Origin: Metallyticus violacea
Lineage: Eukaryota > Arthropoda > Insecta > Mantodea > Metallyticidae
DNA: 64,000 nt
Direction of reading: 5' to 3'
Assembly (NCBI GenBank): GCA_030762175.1
Contig: CM060831.1
Location: forward strand, 28,903,001 to 28,967,000
A program made the position numbers and the translations under genes. The notes beneath the pieces are model-generated. The model made no database searches, was not told the origin of the DNA, and saw nothing but the letters and a program-made list of their open reading frames with translations. Shown piece after piece: positions 1-11,343 of the stretch (the stretch's first letter is position 1; the number at the start of each line of letters is the position of its first letter).

Positions 1-849
1 AATTGGTAGCATTGCCTCTTTTCACTAAGTGTACCCCATCTCATCACAATATGATAGTATCAAATTGCTAAATTTTTTCAAATTAACAGCACATAAGGGG
101 TTTTGTAATTGTGTTCTTCCATGGATCCAGTGAAGCAATTGCTTGTGATTTGATAAAATATTTCATATTTTTGAAATTTCTAATTTAATACCAAAGATTA
201 AATGTGAAAATTAGGCTTCTAATTCTCCACTATCCATACAATTAAAACAAAGAAACCTGAAAAATACACATTTATCATTTCAATAAACAACAAAAATTTA
301 CAATTACAACATATGAACTAAATCAATTGCATATTGTATTACAACCTAATACAAAATTCCTGCAGGATGAAACAATATACTCAAGCACTAACTTACATAA
401 TAAATTTTCCTTGAAGTTGAAAACAACTGAGAAAGTTTCACTCTTTAACTCCAAACTATTGTCATTTTCACTTGACCACTAACCAAGTGCAGAAATTTTA
501 ATCAATAAAATTAAATAAGAGAATTCTGATAATTGTACACCAACTTGCACTCTTGTATTTATTTATTTTTTATATGCAGGTTGCTATTTATTGTTTTATT
601 TTAAGAATCTAGGGAGATATGTTTCCTATTGGCATACATTGGAAGCAATGTATATTAATTAGTAACCACAACAGTTAACATACAGTATCCAAGCTGCAGC
701 AAAATGTTAATTGTGGTTGGGTGCTTGCTATCCGATGTTCTAAAATGAAAATGGTTTGAGGGTGTTTTCATGTGATTATTTTCAAGTATATAAATGCAGC
801 CTGATCCAACATCAATGCCTTGAAAAATAATAGAAAACTTTTATGAACT
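1..849. other. AT-rich DNA, nothing recognised
   Basis: No coding exon, repeat family or splice-bounded open frame was recognised. Simple AT-rich sequence only. Confidence 0.5.
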
Positions 850-869
850 ATGCACCTTAATGTACCAAA

Positions 870-1860
870 GTCTGTAACTGGTTTGCAGTCTAAACTTGGA
901 AGAACAGTCTTGAAAAATGAGGAACACAAGGGGCATCCAGCAACAGTAGTTACAGATGAAACCATCACTTGTATAAATGCCATCATGAAGAATGATACAC
1001 AGGTGTTACAAGGAGATATGAAGGTCTCTAAATATTTTTTTTATTCTTAATTAGACAGTGAGTGAATTTAATACTCTTATGCTCCACTCACTGTCTAATT
1101 AAGAATAAATTATTTACTTCACTGTATTAGTTCTGACATGAAATTTATCTCTAAATATTATTTGCTACTGGTGTAGAGATCATGCACCAATATCTTCTTA
1201 TAAGGAAGTTTTGTTGTTGTGTACCCCACAATCTCACTGAAGAACAATTAGAATGCAATAGTGCCAGAAAATGGTTCATCTTAGCAACAATTACAGCTCT
1301 TGATGTGTCCTGATATCTCTATTGGCAACGAAGGCTGGATTTACCAATACAACTCATAATCTAACAGGCAGGCAGTCAGAAGTCTGGCTCTTCCAGAATG
1401 ACATCCCTGGTGAAGCTTAAGCAATGTCGAAGTGTATGTGGGAAGATGTTTGCCAGTTTCTTCTCAACAAGTGGCCATATTGCAACCATTCCATTGCAGG
1501 AATAAAAAAGAGCCACTGCCCACTGTACAATTCCATGGTCTTTAGAATATTAACAGAAAGAAAACCAAAGTCTGGGTTGTGAAGTTTGCTGCTTCACCAA
1601 AACAGTCAGCAGTACTTTGGCATTTCTGCAAGAAATAGAAGTGACACTCATGAACCATGAACCATACAGTATAGATCTAGTTCTCTGTGATTTTTATCTG
1701 TTTCCAACTTACAAGGAAAAACTGAGGGGACTATCAGTTTGGGGTCTGGAAAAAGCTGTTGTGTCCTACAAAGAGGATATCAGTGTCATAAAGAGGCATG
1801 AGGTAACGGTTAACATGATTAGTTCCAAAGGACACAATTTGTATCTTTTTAAAAAATAAA
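870..1860 (+). pseudogene. mariner transposase relic 1
   Basis: Decayed mariner-family (Tc1/mariner) transposase. Frame-broken pieces lie in the expected order. A helix-turn-helix linker with an EEHKGHPATVVTDETI-like segment lies near 920-1000. A LTEEQLE segment, matching the family's conserved LLTEEQ, lies near 1230. A GWIYQYN segment near 1335 replaces the first catalytic Asp block (GDETWIY in the family). The C-terminal block NHEPYSIDLVLCDFYLFP near 1650-1710 matches the family signature HPPYSPDLAPCDFFLFP. Many stops and frameshifts show it is dead. A perfect 25-bp inverted repeat sits between the first two blocks. Terminal inverted repeats were not found. The family assignment is solid; the exact limits are approximate. 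Confidence 0.8.
1040..1109. repeat. perfect 25-bp inverted repeat (hairpin)
   Basis: Bases 1040-1064 and 1085-1109 are exact reverse complements with a 20-base spacer. The arm begins TTTATTCTTAATTAGACAG. It interrupts the mariner relic between its helix-turn-helix part and the rest. Confidence 0.9.
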
Positions 1861-2406
1861 AGGTGGGGCTGGTGAGTTATGGCCTTGTACTTAGTAGGAT
1901 CCCAAAAAGTAAATAGCTACCCTTGAAAAGCATGTACAAACTTTCACTCATCTACATTGTACATTTAGTACATAATTTGTAATATTTTATTCTTGTATAT
2001 AATGTGAAACATATGTTTATTTTATAAAATAAATCCTTACATTTCACTTCCATAAATTAACTTTGATTGTATTAAATGAGTTGGTCCTTATTGTGCTAAG
2101 TTACTAAAAAAAGTGAGGTGATAATTGTTAGTAGGTTCAGCAATGAATGTAAATGAGAAACAATTATAGTAAGACTGATTTGCCCCATAGCATCTAAGTT
2201 TCCAAAAGTAATGCATGATCTCTGGAATAAAAAAACCACAATATATGGGATTCTTCTTAGTCCAATACTCACAATTTTTATTATGTATTAGAAGTGAAAC
2301 ATATTTTTCAAAAATCACAAACATAATTACCTTTTAAATACAGTTCTGTTAAATATGTACATTACATTCAATTCTAAGTTCACAAATAAGACTGACTTTT
2401 ACATAC

Positions 2407-2584
2407 CCCTGCTGACACTGGTTAGCTAAGTTTTTCCAGTACTGAATTTCTTCATCTTTGCTGGAAAAGTTTGGAATGTCTTGTTCCATCCTGAGATTCT
2501 TGCTTATTAAACAGGTACAAATTAATAGCACTCAATAATCTTCAGCAACACCAACAATGTGGCTATGAATCACAGCTCTGGTAC
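2407..2584 (-). CDS. nudE: NudE (NDE1/NDEL1-type) first coding exon
   Basis: First coding exon of a nuclear distribution protein NudE homologue. The family consists of coiled-coil dynein regulators that bind LIS1 at centrosomes and microtubules. The start codon is at 2489-2487 and coding runs to 2407 (27 codons plus 2 bases), ending at a GTATGT donor (2406-2401). The peptide starts MEQDIPNFSSKDEEIQYWK, which matches the conserved vertebrate NDEL1 start of the form DIPDFSSxxEExxYWKEL in register and length. Upstream, a pyrimidine-rich stretch ending in AG at 2586-2585 gives a plausible acceptor, so 2584-2490 would be 5' UTR. The coiled-coil exons should lie at lower coordinates, outside the window; I saw none between 1 and 2400. 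Identification rests on about 25 residues, so it is likely rather than certain. Confidence 0.72.
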
Positions 2585-3024
2585 CTGAAAAACATAGAAT
2601 GCTAATATATGAAAATGACCTTGTTAGACTTTAAAAATATTATTTTAAATCAAGAATTTACAGCACCGCCTGTTTCTTGCTTCTACTTATTTTATAACTT
2701 ACAATATTTTCCTACAGTACAAAAGCTGTGTACGTAAAAACTAAAACTTCAACTGCTTCATCCTGCTTAAGAAAAACTGGTACTGGAGTACTAATCAATA
2801 AAAGACCAAAATCTCAAAAACTTGGTTTGGCATAAAGGATATTGTTATTCACTACATGTAGGAAATTGGTATTTTTTACAATTTAAAAGACTGGAAAGCA
2901 GTTGTGGTTCAATTTTATGTACTATGCTAAGGTTACGTTTATCATGCCAACTGTTACAGTTGCATTTCTGTAGGTTATTTTAGTCTACAGTGTAGTTGTG
3001 TACTGAGGAGTATGCCAACAGTGA

Positions 3025-3324
3025 TTGTTGTTGATTTGGTTTATTTACAGGTGCTCTTTAACATCTCAGGTCATCAGCATTCCATTCTATTCAGGGCATG
3101 AAACAGCTGACAAATTTTGCTCAGAGGCCTCTTCATTCAGGCTTCAGGTTCTTTTTCATGCCGTAAAACTATGACAAGGGACCCACGGCTTTACTTCCCT
3201 TCAGAAGGAAGTCATGCTTAGGATTTTTATGCTCGAAAAAATTCATTGATCCTAGCCAGGTTTGAATCTGCGATCTTGGGTTTAGAAGGCAAGTATGGTT
3301 ACCACTACACCACCAAGACCAACA
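3025..3324 (-). mobile_element. SINE-A copy with 10-bp TSD
   Basis: Full-length tRNA-derived SINE of about 300 bp, read on the minus strand: a tRNA-like head near 3324 (box A TGGTGTAGTGG, box B near 3270), a unique body, then a tail near 3025. It is flanked by a perfect 10-bp target-site duplication, CCAACAGTGA, at 3015-3024 and 3325-3334. Confidence 0.9.
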
Positions 3325-3479
3325 CCAACAGTGAAAGATATATGCTAAAACAATGAATATTTTTTATGATTGTTAAGTGAATAAGATACTATATTAGAAA
3401 TTTCTCCACAAAAGTGTTTTAACATAATTAATACAGCAAGTTGGTTTATCTGTCAGCAATGCAAAATGACTGATGTATC

Positions 3480-3525
3480 TGAAATAAAACTTTGTGGAGC
3501 ACTGAAATAAAACTTTGTGGAGCAC
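3480..3525. repeat. 23-bp tandem duplication
   Basis: Two exact adjacent copies of a 23-bp unit starting TGAAATAAAACTTTG, at 3480-3502 and 3503-3525. Confidence 0.9.
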
Positions 3526-4518
3526 TGAAACAAAATATCTGGGAGAAAATTTAAAATATTTGGAAGGATGAGTTGTTGCAAGTGTATCAAAATCTTTTCA
3601 AAAAGATTCTGATATTTCAACCATCCTTAGTATAATATTAATTATTTACCACTAATAAATAAAAAAAATAAGCCTATGCACATCATTTTCCTCTGCAGGT
3701 AGAGGTACCCAAAATGTACAGAAATGCAAGGGGTTAAAACTTAAGAAAACCACAACACTTTCAGCAAAAAGAAATGAGTTAATTTTTAAAAAATTCAAAC
3801 ATCCATGGGCAACAATAAATTTCAGAACATTCTTGAAGATTTTAATATCAGAAATTAAATTTAATGTTAAAAATCTCCTGGTCGATAATGTTAATGACAG
3901 TATTCCACAAGAGAGAGAGGGGAAAAAAAAAACAAAAACAAACAAAACAAAACAAACCAGGTATTTATAAAATAAGTTGTGTAGAATGTGAAAAAATCTA
4001 CATTAAAAAACAAAGAGAAACAAATGCACATGGTTAAAAAAACATTTCAGAAACATAAAATACAAACAGTTGGAGAAATCAGCAATGGCATACCATTTCT
4101 GGACAGAATACCATGACATATCGAGTAAAACAAAATTATTAAAATCAGTACAAGGACCTACAGAATTAGCAACAAAGGAGAAAATCTACATTTATAAATA
4201 CAAAGACAGTTTAATGAGCTATGACACTTCTGGTGAGGAAAACAAAAACTTCAATTTCATCACACTTCTACCAGAGCAGATTATACATTTCCACAGCATA
4301 GCAGGTTATCCTCCAGTTCACTAGATGTTGACAATATGAACAAGGGTTTGTGAAAGTGGTCCTACATATTTAAACAAGTAAGTGGAGCAAAAGAGTGTTA
4401 GTTTGACTTGATCACAAGATGATCATAAGGAAAATTTAGTTAATTTTGATTTTCCAAATAACAGTAACCTCATTGCAAAGTTCATAAAATCCACAGAGCA
4501 ACATCTTAATACCACGCT

Positions 4519-4726
4519 TTTTTTTTTTGATTGGTTTATTTATGGACGCTCTTTAACAGCTCAGGTCATCAGCGTCCCATTCAACTCAGGGCGTGAAACG
4601 GCCGACAAATTTTGCTCAGAGGCCTCTCTTTCAGGCTTGAGGTTCTTTTTCGTGCCGTAAATGTACGACACGGGACCCACGGCTTTAATTCCATTTCGAA
4701 GGAAGCCATACTTACGATTTTTTTTT
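4519..4726 (-). mobile_element. 5'-truncated SINE-A with 13-bp TSD
   Basis: SINE-A body and tail without the tRNA head. A perfect 13-bp TSD, TTAATACCACGCT, lies at 4506-4518 and 4727-4739. Both edges carry T-runs on the plus strand: one is the poly(A) tail, the other sits at the truncation point. The 5' truncation is typical of LINE-driven reverse transcription. Confidence 0.9.
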
Positions 4727-5089
4727 TTAATACCACGCTGGGAAACATGTTCAAGTAAATGTGGAACAAAACTAGTGAAATTTGAGTGATTTTCTCATAA
4801 ATAATTTGTTATATTGTGCTAAAGTTTAGTTTAAAAAATTTGCATTATTGAACTTTACCATTTATCCCTGCTTCTGTACGTACCACATAATGCAATTTAT
4901 TGCACAATGGGAAAGCATGTATTGGTGGTTGGTTACTGTGGTCATTGGGGATCCTGATATTTTTTTTTCCTAGCTTCCCAATTATTTTTCATTTGTTGCT
5001 ATCTAGAGATTGTATTTCAGGATTCTTTGTTTAAAATATATTCATGTCCTTACACAGGGGCAGTGAAAGTCCTTGATTAGTTTCATCCT

Positions 5090-5720
5090 TAAGAGATAAT
5101 TTGACTAGCGATCATGTTCAACAACTAAACAGAATAGGCCAGCTCCAATTTTTCTTGGTTTCAATAAAAGACGTTCGAAAGTATTTAGATCTTCACATGG
5201 TTTTCCTTTAAGTTTTTGTTTGATATTTTGTTCTTGTTCAGATATTAATCTTTATATGAGTTTCAATTTAGAGGGAAGTCCTAGATCAAAAGATGGTTTT
5301 AATTTTATAGTGGCTCCTTTTTTTGCTAAAATAATAGCAATCTTATTCCCCTACAATCCCACGTGGTTCAGGATCCATTGTAAAACTATTTCTGTATTTC
5401 TGATCTGGATTGTATGATATAGTTTTATTATTTCATTTATAGCATATGTTGGTGTGTAACTGTAATTCATTACACTTATTAGTGCTGCTTTAGTCACTTA
5501 TGATAACAATTCTTTTATTTATGTTAAGCCTATACAGCAGATTTTGTAAAGATGCTCTAATGGTCATTAGAATTGATTGCTATATTGATTGTTCATATAA
5601 ATGTTTTATGGGCTGAAACTACAAGTAACATTTGAATCTCAATGACTGTGACTATGATGTTTGTTCATTTAGTGCATAGTTAGTACAACTATTATATCAG
5701 CACACTATCTTGTCATTTTT
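5090..5720 (-). pseudogene. LINE RNase H domain relic (minus)
   Basis: On the minus strand the region around 5400-5270 reads RNTEIVLQWILNHVGL, stop, then GNKIAIILAKKGATIK. This matches the RNase H block of I/Jockey-type LINE polyproteins (QWIPSHVGLPGNEIADLLAKKGA). An AALISV segment near 5490 fits the preceding DSKAALI block. In-frame stops and replacement of the final Asp (GNEIAD to GNKIAI) show it is inactive. The plus-strand open frame at 5220-5417 is a shadow of it. Confidence 0.65.
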
Positions 5721-6047
5721 TCTTTCTTGGTGCGATTTCAGCTATAAAAGTAGATGTACTTTTTGAGGCAGGTGGGTTGGAATACCAGCTTTTAATGTTT
5801 TCATTTATTCTTCTGTTATTCTAAGTAGGTTTAAAACTTACATTTATGTTGCATAATCATAATCTAGTTTCACCAAACATATCTAGAGAACTGTACAACA
5901 AGAAAATTACTGCAATCTGCTTGCAATTTTGAATAACCCAATGTGTGAAATAAATGTTAAAAAAAAAAGGTAAAAGTAAACACATACTGTATTTTACTGC
6001 TTCAATTCCTGCAGAAATATAATATGCTGACTGAAGTACAGTAGTGT

Positions 6048-6482
6048 TTATTGTTTTATTCTTTTTCGTACCCTCCCCCCTTCTCTTTGGGCAGAAGAGA
6101 TACATCATTGGTCTAGTGGTTAGCATTGCTGATTCCTGCTGGTACCTGCTTAGGAATTTTTCTAAATTAGAGAGGTCTGGAACATGGTTCACCAGCCTCG
6201 TGAGGACAATTGGGAAGCTACCTGATGGAGTGGTGGCAATCTTCGATCTGCAATATAGCGAGCGGCAGGATGTGGTGTGCTGATCACATACACTCCTGCA
6301 ATTTTGCACTCTTCCAATGAAACCATGTGATGGAGATAGAAGACACAGCAGTCGTCGCAGTAAGCTGAAGGCCCATATGGGGCTATGGAAAATCAGCCTT
6401 GAGGAAAAATGTATAGTGTTTGAGAATAGTTGCTTTATTCTTTTTTGTATCTCCCTCTCTCTTTAGGCAGAAGAGAAACAAG
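6048..6482 (+). repeat. imperfect direct repeat around a tRNA-like segment
   Basis: Two copies of a roughly 55-bp segment (TTGTTTTATTCTTTTTCGTA..., pyrimidine tract, GGGCAGAAGAGA) lie at 6048-6106 and 6428-6482. Between them is TGGTCTAGTGGTTAGCATTG, which resembles a polymerase III box A. This may be another SINE family; I did not recognise it. Confidence 0.4.
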
Positions 6483-6541
6483 CCATTTACTTTCCTCTGA
6501 AGGCAATTTTTTATACTATGTATCTACACTGTAAGGATATT

Positions 6542-6815
6542 CTACAGCCACAGATGGCCAAGTTCATTAAGGCACAGGAAGTTTGGGATACGATTCCCAC
6601 CAGAACAGTTCCCCCAGCTGATGATTTTTTCCAGGTTTACCTAAGTCCTCATAAATGGCAAATGCCAGGAAGATATCCTAAACTTAAGCCTGGAACACTT
6701 CCTTCCTTTAAAAAAATAATCCTTTCTCAGTTTATATCACCATCTCATGTATCATTAGTATACACTACTTGTGATGCCTCAGTAGTTAAAAGCATATTCA
6801 GAATTACTTTTTGAA
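6542..6815 (+). mobile_element. SINE-B copy
   Basis: Tail and body match the reference SINE-B copy at 59856-60162 on the opposite strand. The head has TGGCCAAGTTCATTAAGGCA (tRNA-Ser/Leu-like D arm) and a box B-like GGGATACGATTCCCA. A short part of the head between these is missing. The 3' end shows the family phrase GATGCCTCAGTAGTTAAAA. Confidence 0.75.
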
Positions 6816-6899
6816 AGAAATGAAAAAAAAATTACAGCCAACATTCCATGCACTCCAGTCAGATGCAACCCTCTCCAACTCCCATCAAGAAGGGCACCT

Positions 6900-7110
6900 A
6901 AAACTATTTACCGCAATTGAAGCAGCAATGGTTCCCTTAGGAACCATCAAATGTAGAACAAAAGAGCAGTAGTACCATGTAACCACCTTCAGTGCCTTAT
7001 ATGTTTATATAAAGGTGTGCATCTATATTGTACAATCATTGCATTGCTCCTGTAGGAGCCATCAGGTATATCACTAAAGAGCAGTAGTCCCATATGACCC
7101 ACAACTTGTT
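6900..7110. repeat. imperfect direct repeat with matched stem-loops
   Basis: Two similar segments about 118 bp apart. Each has a stem-loop with a 4-base loop: 6928-6935/6940-6947 (ATGGTTCC/GGAACCAT) and 7046-7050/7055-7059 (GCTCC/GGAGC). Each is followed by AAAGAGCAGTAGT and a similar ending. Origin not recognised. Confidence 0.6.
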
Positions 7111-7699
7111 CATCTTCGGTTATTATGCATTTGTGTGTTTTTATAAGGGTTTACCACTATCCACCACAATCACGGCATCAATGGCTTAATTAATGCTGTG
7201 TGTTGTTGTGGCACATTGCTTACTTAGTCTTCTACTACAATATGAAATCCAGTTCCACTATAATATGAAAATAGCCTGTGTTTTGGCTCCAGTGGTTCTC
7301 CATAAGCAATATGTATACTCCCTAGTGGCCTATTTGCAAAACAAAAACAAATGAATAAGGCAACCTATTCTCAAACATTACCCAATGTACAGTATACAAG
7401 CATTGTTAAGGTGGCCAATTTTTTCCCATAATTTTACTCGTGTTATAATTCTTTGCAAATCATTAAAATTACTTTGTAGGTAGTTTTAAAAAAATATCGC
7501 TGCTTTCATTCAAAGCATGAACTATAACAGGTTCTGAAATAAGAATCGAGGAGAAATCTCCAAATCAAGCTGAAAAATAATGTATATCACTCTGTTCTGA
7601 AATATGCATGCCATGAGTTTAACCTATATCAGCTACTGAACTACGATCTACCACAATATGTAAAATTAACATGTTATATACTAATCGCATCAACAGAAT

Positions 7700-8240
7700 C
7701 TATGCAATAAGAAATTAGGCTGCTAAACGCGAGTGCTATCAGTTTCAATGTCATCTGCTTTTTTGTTTACGTTTACGCAGGTTTGGTATATTAATGCCTC
7801 GCCCAAAGTTTCCCAGCGATAAATAGGGAAGGAAAAAAAAACTACTAAAGGCTCCCATTTAAATACAATTACTGTTAATAATTGCCTTCCTATTAACATT
7901 TGCTCATCACCACCGCCTAAGAAAAATGACACAAGGCTGGCGTTCTGCTTAACGTTAAATGAGTCATCCTTTAGCCTTTCACTAACGGTTAACTTTTCAA
8001 ATGACATTTTGAAAATGCCACTTCCCTACATAAACATATTTCAATGTCACTTTTTTCCCTTGATAACACAGGGGTCTTACCAGCGCATTAGTACTTCAAG
8101 TCCTCCACGTTTCGCACATCTGAGAAAGTGCTTAAAGAAATATTTACTGCTTATATTTTCACTTGCATTTCAAAATGGCGATGACGTATACCAAACATCT
8201 TACTTATGAAGATGTACAGTTTTTCCACTCAGATTACCAA
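7700..8240. promoter_or_regulatory. CpG-richer block, possible promoter region
   Basis: More CG dinucleotides and a more even base composition than the flanks, with no repeat family recognised. It lies upstream of the minus-strand NudE exon and could hold its promoter or 5' UTR exon. This is position-based inference only. Confidence 0.2.
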
Positions 8241-8329
8241 TTCACTTTTCCGTCTAGAGAACATTCTTTATTTAAAACAACTTTGAATTGATCATTTTTT
8301 TTTTTTTTTTTTTTTTTTTTTGGCTATCG

Positions 8330-8624
8330 TCAATTCAATCGGTACTCTTGGTGCGGTGATAAGTATTAAGCCTTCTCAACTAAAGAAAGATCGCGGTTTC
8401 AATCCCGGCCAGGGTGGATGGATTTTTTCGGGCGTAAAAATCCTAAGTATAGCTTCCCTCGGAAGGGAAGTAAAGCTGTGGGTCCCATGTTGGCATGTAT
8501 AAGGAGCCTCAAGTCTGAAAATGGAAGCCTCTGAGCAAAATTACTCGGCCGTTTCACGCCCTTATTTGGATGGGACGCTGATGACCTGAGATTTTAAAGA
8601 GTGTCCATAAACTAAATAAAAAAT
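8330..8624 (+). mobile_element. SINE-A copy (plus)
   Basis: Body and tail match SINE-A; the head is diverged but keeps GGTTTCAATCCCGGCC (box B). A run of about 28 T precedes it. A possible imperfect TSD is CAATTCAAT before and CAATTGAAT after the element. Confidence 0.85.
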
Positions 8625-8639
8625 CATCAATTGAATTGA

Positions 8640-8910
8640 TGATGATTTCGTCTATTTATGGACGCTCTTTAACATTGAACGTCATCAGCGTCCCATTCAC
8701 TTTAGGTCGTGAAACGGTTGAAAGCGGTTCCCCCCACCCCACCCCCGCTCCCCGTTCCATCCCAAGCCTCTTCATTCGTTCATTCAATGAGGTTCTTTTA
8801 CATTCAGTAAATCTACGACACGGGACCCACGGCTTTACTTCCCAACCGAAGGAAGTCATTACTTAGGTTTTCCTCCCGAAAAAATCCATCGACAATGGCC
8901 GGGCACGATC
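8640..8910 (-). mobile_element. SINE-A copy (minus), diverged
   Basis: Opposite orientation to the preceding copy, so the two lie tail to tail about 20 bp apart. The body is clear (GACACGGGACCCACGGCTTT); the box B region is eroded, and the head ends in CTACAAGGCAAGTATCATC. Confidence 0.8.
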
Positions 8911-9171
8911 AAGGGTCTACAAGGCAAGTATCATCAGTTGAAGAAGTTTTCGCTTTGATGACTACAATATTTTACGTCAGGTTACATTTCAATAATGCGG
9001 ACGGAAATAACGAGCCTGATTCAAGGCAGAACCCGATAAAGGAAGATCATCATAGACGTGATAACTTCAAGACAACTAAGAATGGCATCTGATTGCTGAT
9101 ATATCCAGTGTGGATCATCGAGGACCGCAGCGACCTAAACTAATTTTCCTAATATCCCTTAAGTCCAGTAA

Positions 9172-9172
9172 T

Positions 9173-9261
<89 letters not shown>

Positions 9262-9276
9262 TCATCATCATCATCA

Positions 9277-9331
<55 letters not shown>
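9172..9331. repeat. compound triplet microsatellite
   Basis: About 29 TAC/CTA units (to 9260), then ATC units (9261-9280), then ATT units to 9331. The long Tyr/His and Val/Ile/Met runs in open frames here are translations of this repeat, not genes. Confidence 0.98.
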
Positions 9332-9332
<1 letters not shown>

Positions 9333-9734
9333 ACTGACCAGGGCTTATTGTTAAGAATTTCAAGAGATATGGAATGCCAAATGCATTTAATGTAAGAAAA
9401 AACAAACACATGTAATCGAGCTTTTAGATAGACGTACAACGCTGCTCATAAGGACGTATTTAAGAGGGGGGTTCGGGGCGGCTGGACCCCCCCTCAAATG
9501 TATTGGAATTTTAATAAATAAACGAAAAAACAAATATAGTTTGAGAAACAGCGAAACAGTTTATTCAAGCTTCTCATCTTAGCATCTCAACACAGTCGTG
9601 CAGTTTCAAAGACTGTGAGGAACGAAAGAATAATAAAAGTGAGTCACCACTTCGGTTCAGCAAGCGCCTCTTTTCACTTTTTTGCATTCCTTATTTCCAA
9701 ACATTCCATAAACCTAAAGTCTTTTGTGGAGGGT

Positions 9735-9848
9735 TTTTAGTAGTGTTTAACACCAGTTTTTACTACTGAGGCACCATGGGAATCAAAACGCCAGAACTCC
9801 CGCTCACGAGTCCACGCCTTAACGACCTCGGCCATCCGTGGCGGTCTG
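9735..9848 (-). mobile_element. SINE-B nested in the hAT element
   Basis: Internally deleted SINE-B: the tail part (GTTTAACACCAGTTTTTACT) is joined directly to the tRNA-like head (CCTTAACGACCTCGGCCATC). A perfect 9-bp TSD, GTGGAGGGT, lies at 9726-9734 and 9849-9857. It was inserted after the hAT element. Confidence 0.88.
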
Positions 9849-10489
9849 GTGGAGGGTAAGGTATAATTAGTTGACATTGAAAATCCACGAGAAGCACTAT
9901 GGTTCTGTTAATGGTTCATGCCACGGCAATACAATAATAATGCAGTACAGTACGTAATACTAGATGCTCATCAACTTCTTACCTAATTGAGGTATAACAT
10001 AATAAAAATCATTTTTCTATAATAAAAGTACCTATTTAATATATATTTCAAAAAGTATAGACCGATTTATTTATGCGTGAGGACTTGTGTATGATGTTCG
10101 TTAACGTCAAGTGCTGCAGGCTTTTAAAAAAAGAGTTAAAATATACATTGAATCATATTTTTATGGTCAAGATAATATAAAGGTGAACTCTATAAATAAT
10201 GCATTTTTTGTACAAACTAAATATTTTTTTCTCATGTGCTAACTACAGAATGATACCATACTCTCGCTCATTCTTATTAACACGATAAATGAAGATGAAT
10301 ATGGTTATGAAAATGATCAATTGATGTCTGGGCCTAAATTTCCCCAACATTTGATCAAGAGGTGAAAACTGTATACAATATGGCCCACCCAAGAAACAAA
10401 AAATAACCACTGTTAATACTTTATTTCTCAAATAAATGAAATAATAAACATACAAGAGAAAGTTATTTCCTAAACACTCGAATAATTAA

Positions 10490-11343
10490 ATGAAACTGTT
10501 ACTGCAACTCTTACTTTTGCTTCAGGAACCAATTATTGAAAGCACTCAATTTCTTTCAGTAAGTGAAAAATCCATTTCCAAGATTGCAGCACAATTACTG
10601 GCAGCTGTTGAGATGAGTTCGTTTCTCATCTCACTGCTGACATGCGAGAAACTACTGTCTTTCAGGGTCCGCCTTTCAACTTATTTGCAAAACCCTGAGC
10701 ACTATCTTAGCTCCATTTCGGAATATGACATTGATATAGTATCGCAGCTGGAAACTAAGAAGGAATGCTGTTGAAGAATTTAACAAAATCTTTGAGCGAT
10801 ATTCGAACGCAATGAAAACCCTTTTTTGATTGTGGAATCCAAATTCAAAGACCACGCACTGGTGAATTGATTTCAAATCTCAAAGCACGTTTTGAACGGA
10901 ACAAAGAGGTATTGTCTGCTTTTGATATTTTGTTTCCCAGAAATGTCGAAGAAACTGCAGCAGATGAATAATTTTTCTTTGAATTCAGGCAGTAATACTG
11001 AAACAGAGTCACAGTACTAGATGTGATATCAAATTGGAAATCCATATAGAAAAAAATAAAACCAAACGATGCCCCAAGTTCTTTGGTTTCATGCCCTGCA
11101 GACTTATACCCCAGAATTAACTGTCTCCTTAAAATTTTAGGAACTCTCCCTGTATCAACAGTCAGTGCTGAAAGATCGTTTTCAACAATGAAACGGCTCA
11201 AGACTTACTTGAGAAAGAGAACCAGTGATGAACGTTTAAGTAATCTTACTTTAATGCCTGTACAGTGGGATCAGGATATCAATCCTGATGAGTTGTTAAA
11301 CATAATGGGCAGAAAAAGCAGGCGCGTCGGTTTAATACTGTAG
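10490..11343 (+). pseudogene. hAT transposase C-terminal relic
   Basis: C-terminal half of a hAT transposase, of the type often annotated as 52 kDa repressor-like (P52rIPK) in insects. The last open segment (11083-11343) contains ILGTLPVSTVSAERSFSTMK, followed by RLKTYLRKRTSDERLSNLTL. This is the hAT dimerisation domain signature (LPVSTASAERSFSTL...LKTYLRSTM). Upstream, 10490-10774 matches the family's middle region (SFLISLLTCEKLLSF), followed by frameshifts. The N-terminal zinc finger and the first catalytic block were not found. Nonfunctional. Confidence 0.85.

Noticed and set aside
6100..6140. TGGTCTAGTGGTTAGCATTG as a true tRNA gene
   Set aside because: Box A only; no matching acceptor or T-arm sequence at the right distance.
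9110..9439. Long open frames with poly-Tyr/His or poly-Ile/Val/Met
   Set aside because: They are translations of the triplet microsatellite at 9172-9331.
9735..9848. A tRNA-Ser/Leu gene on the minus strand
   Set aside because: It is the SINE-B head, flanked by a 9-bp target duplication and joined to the SINE-B tail.
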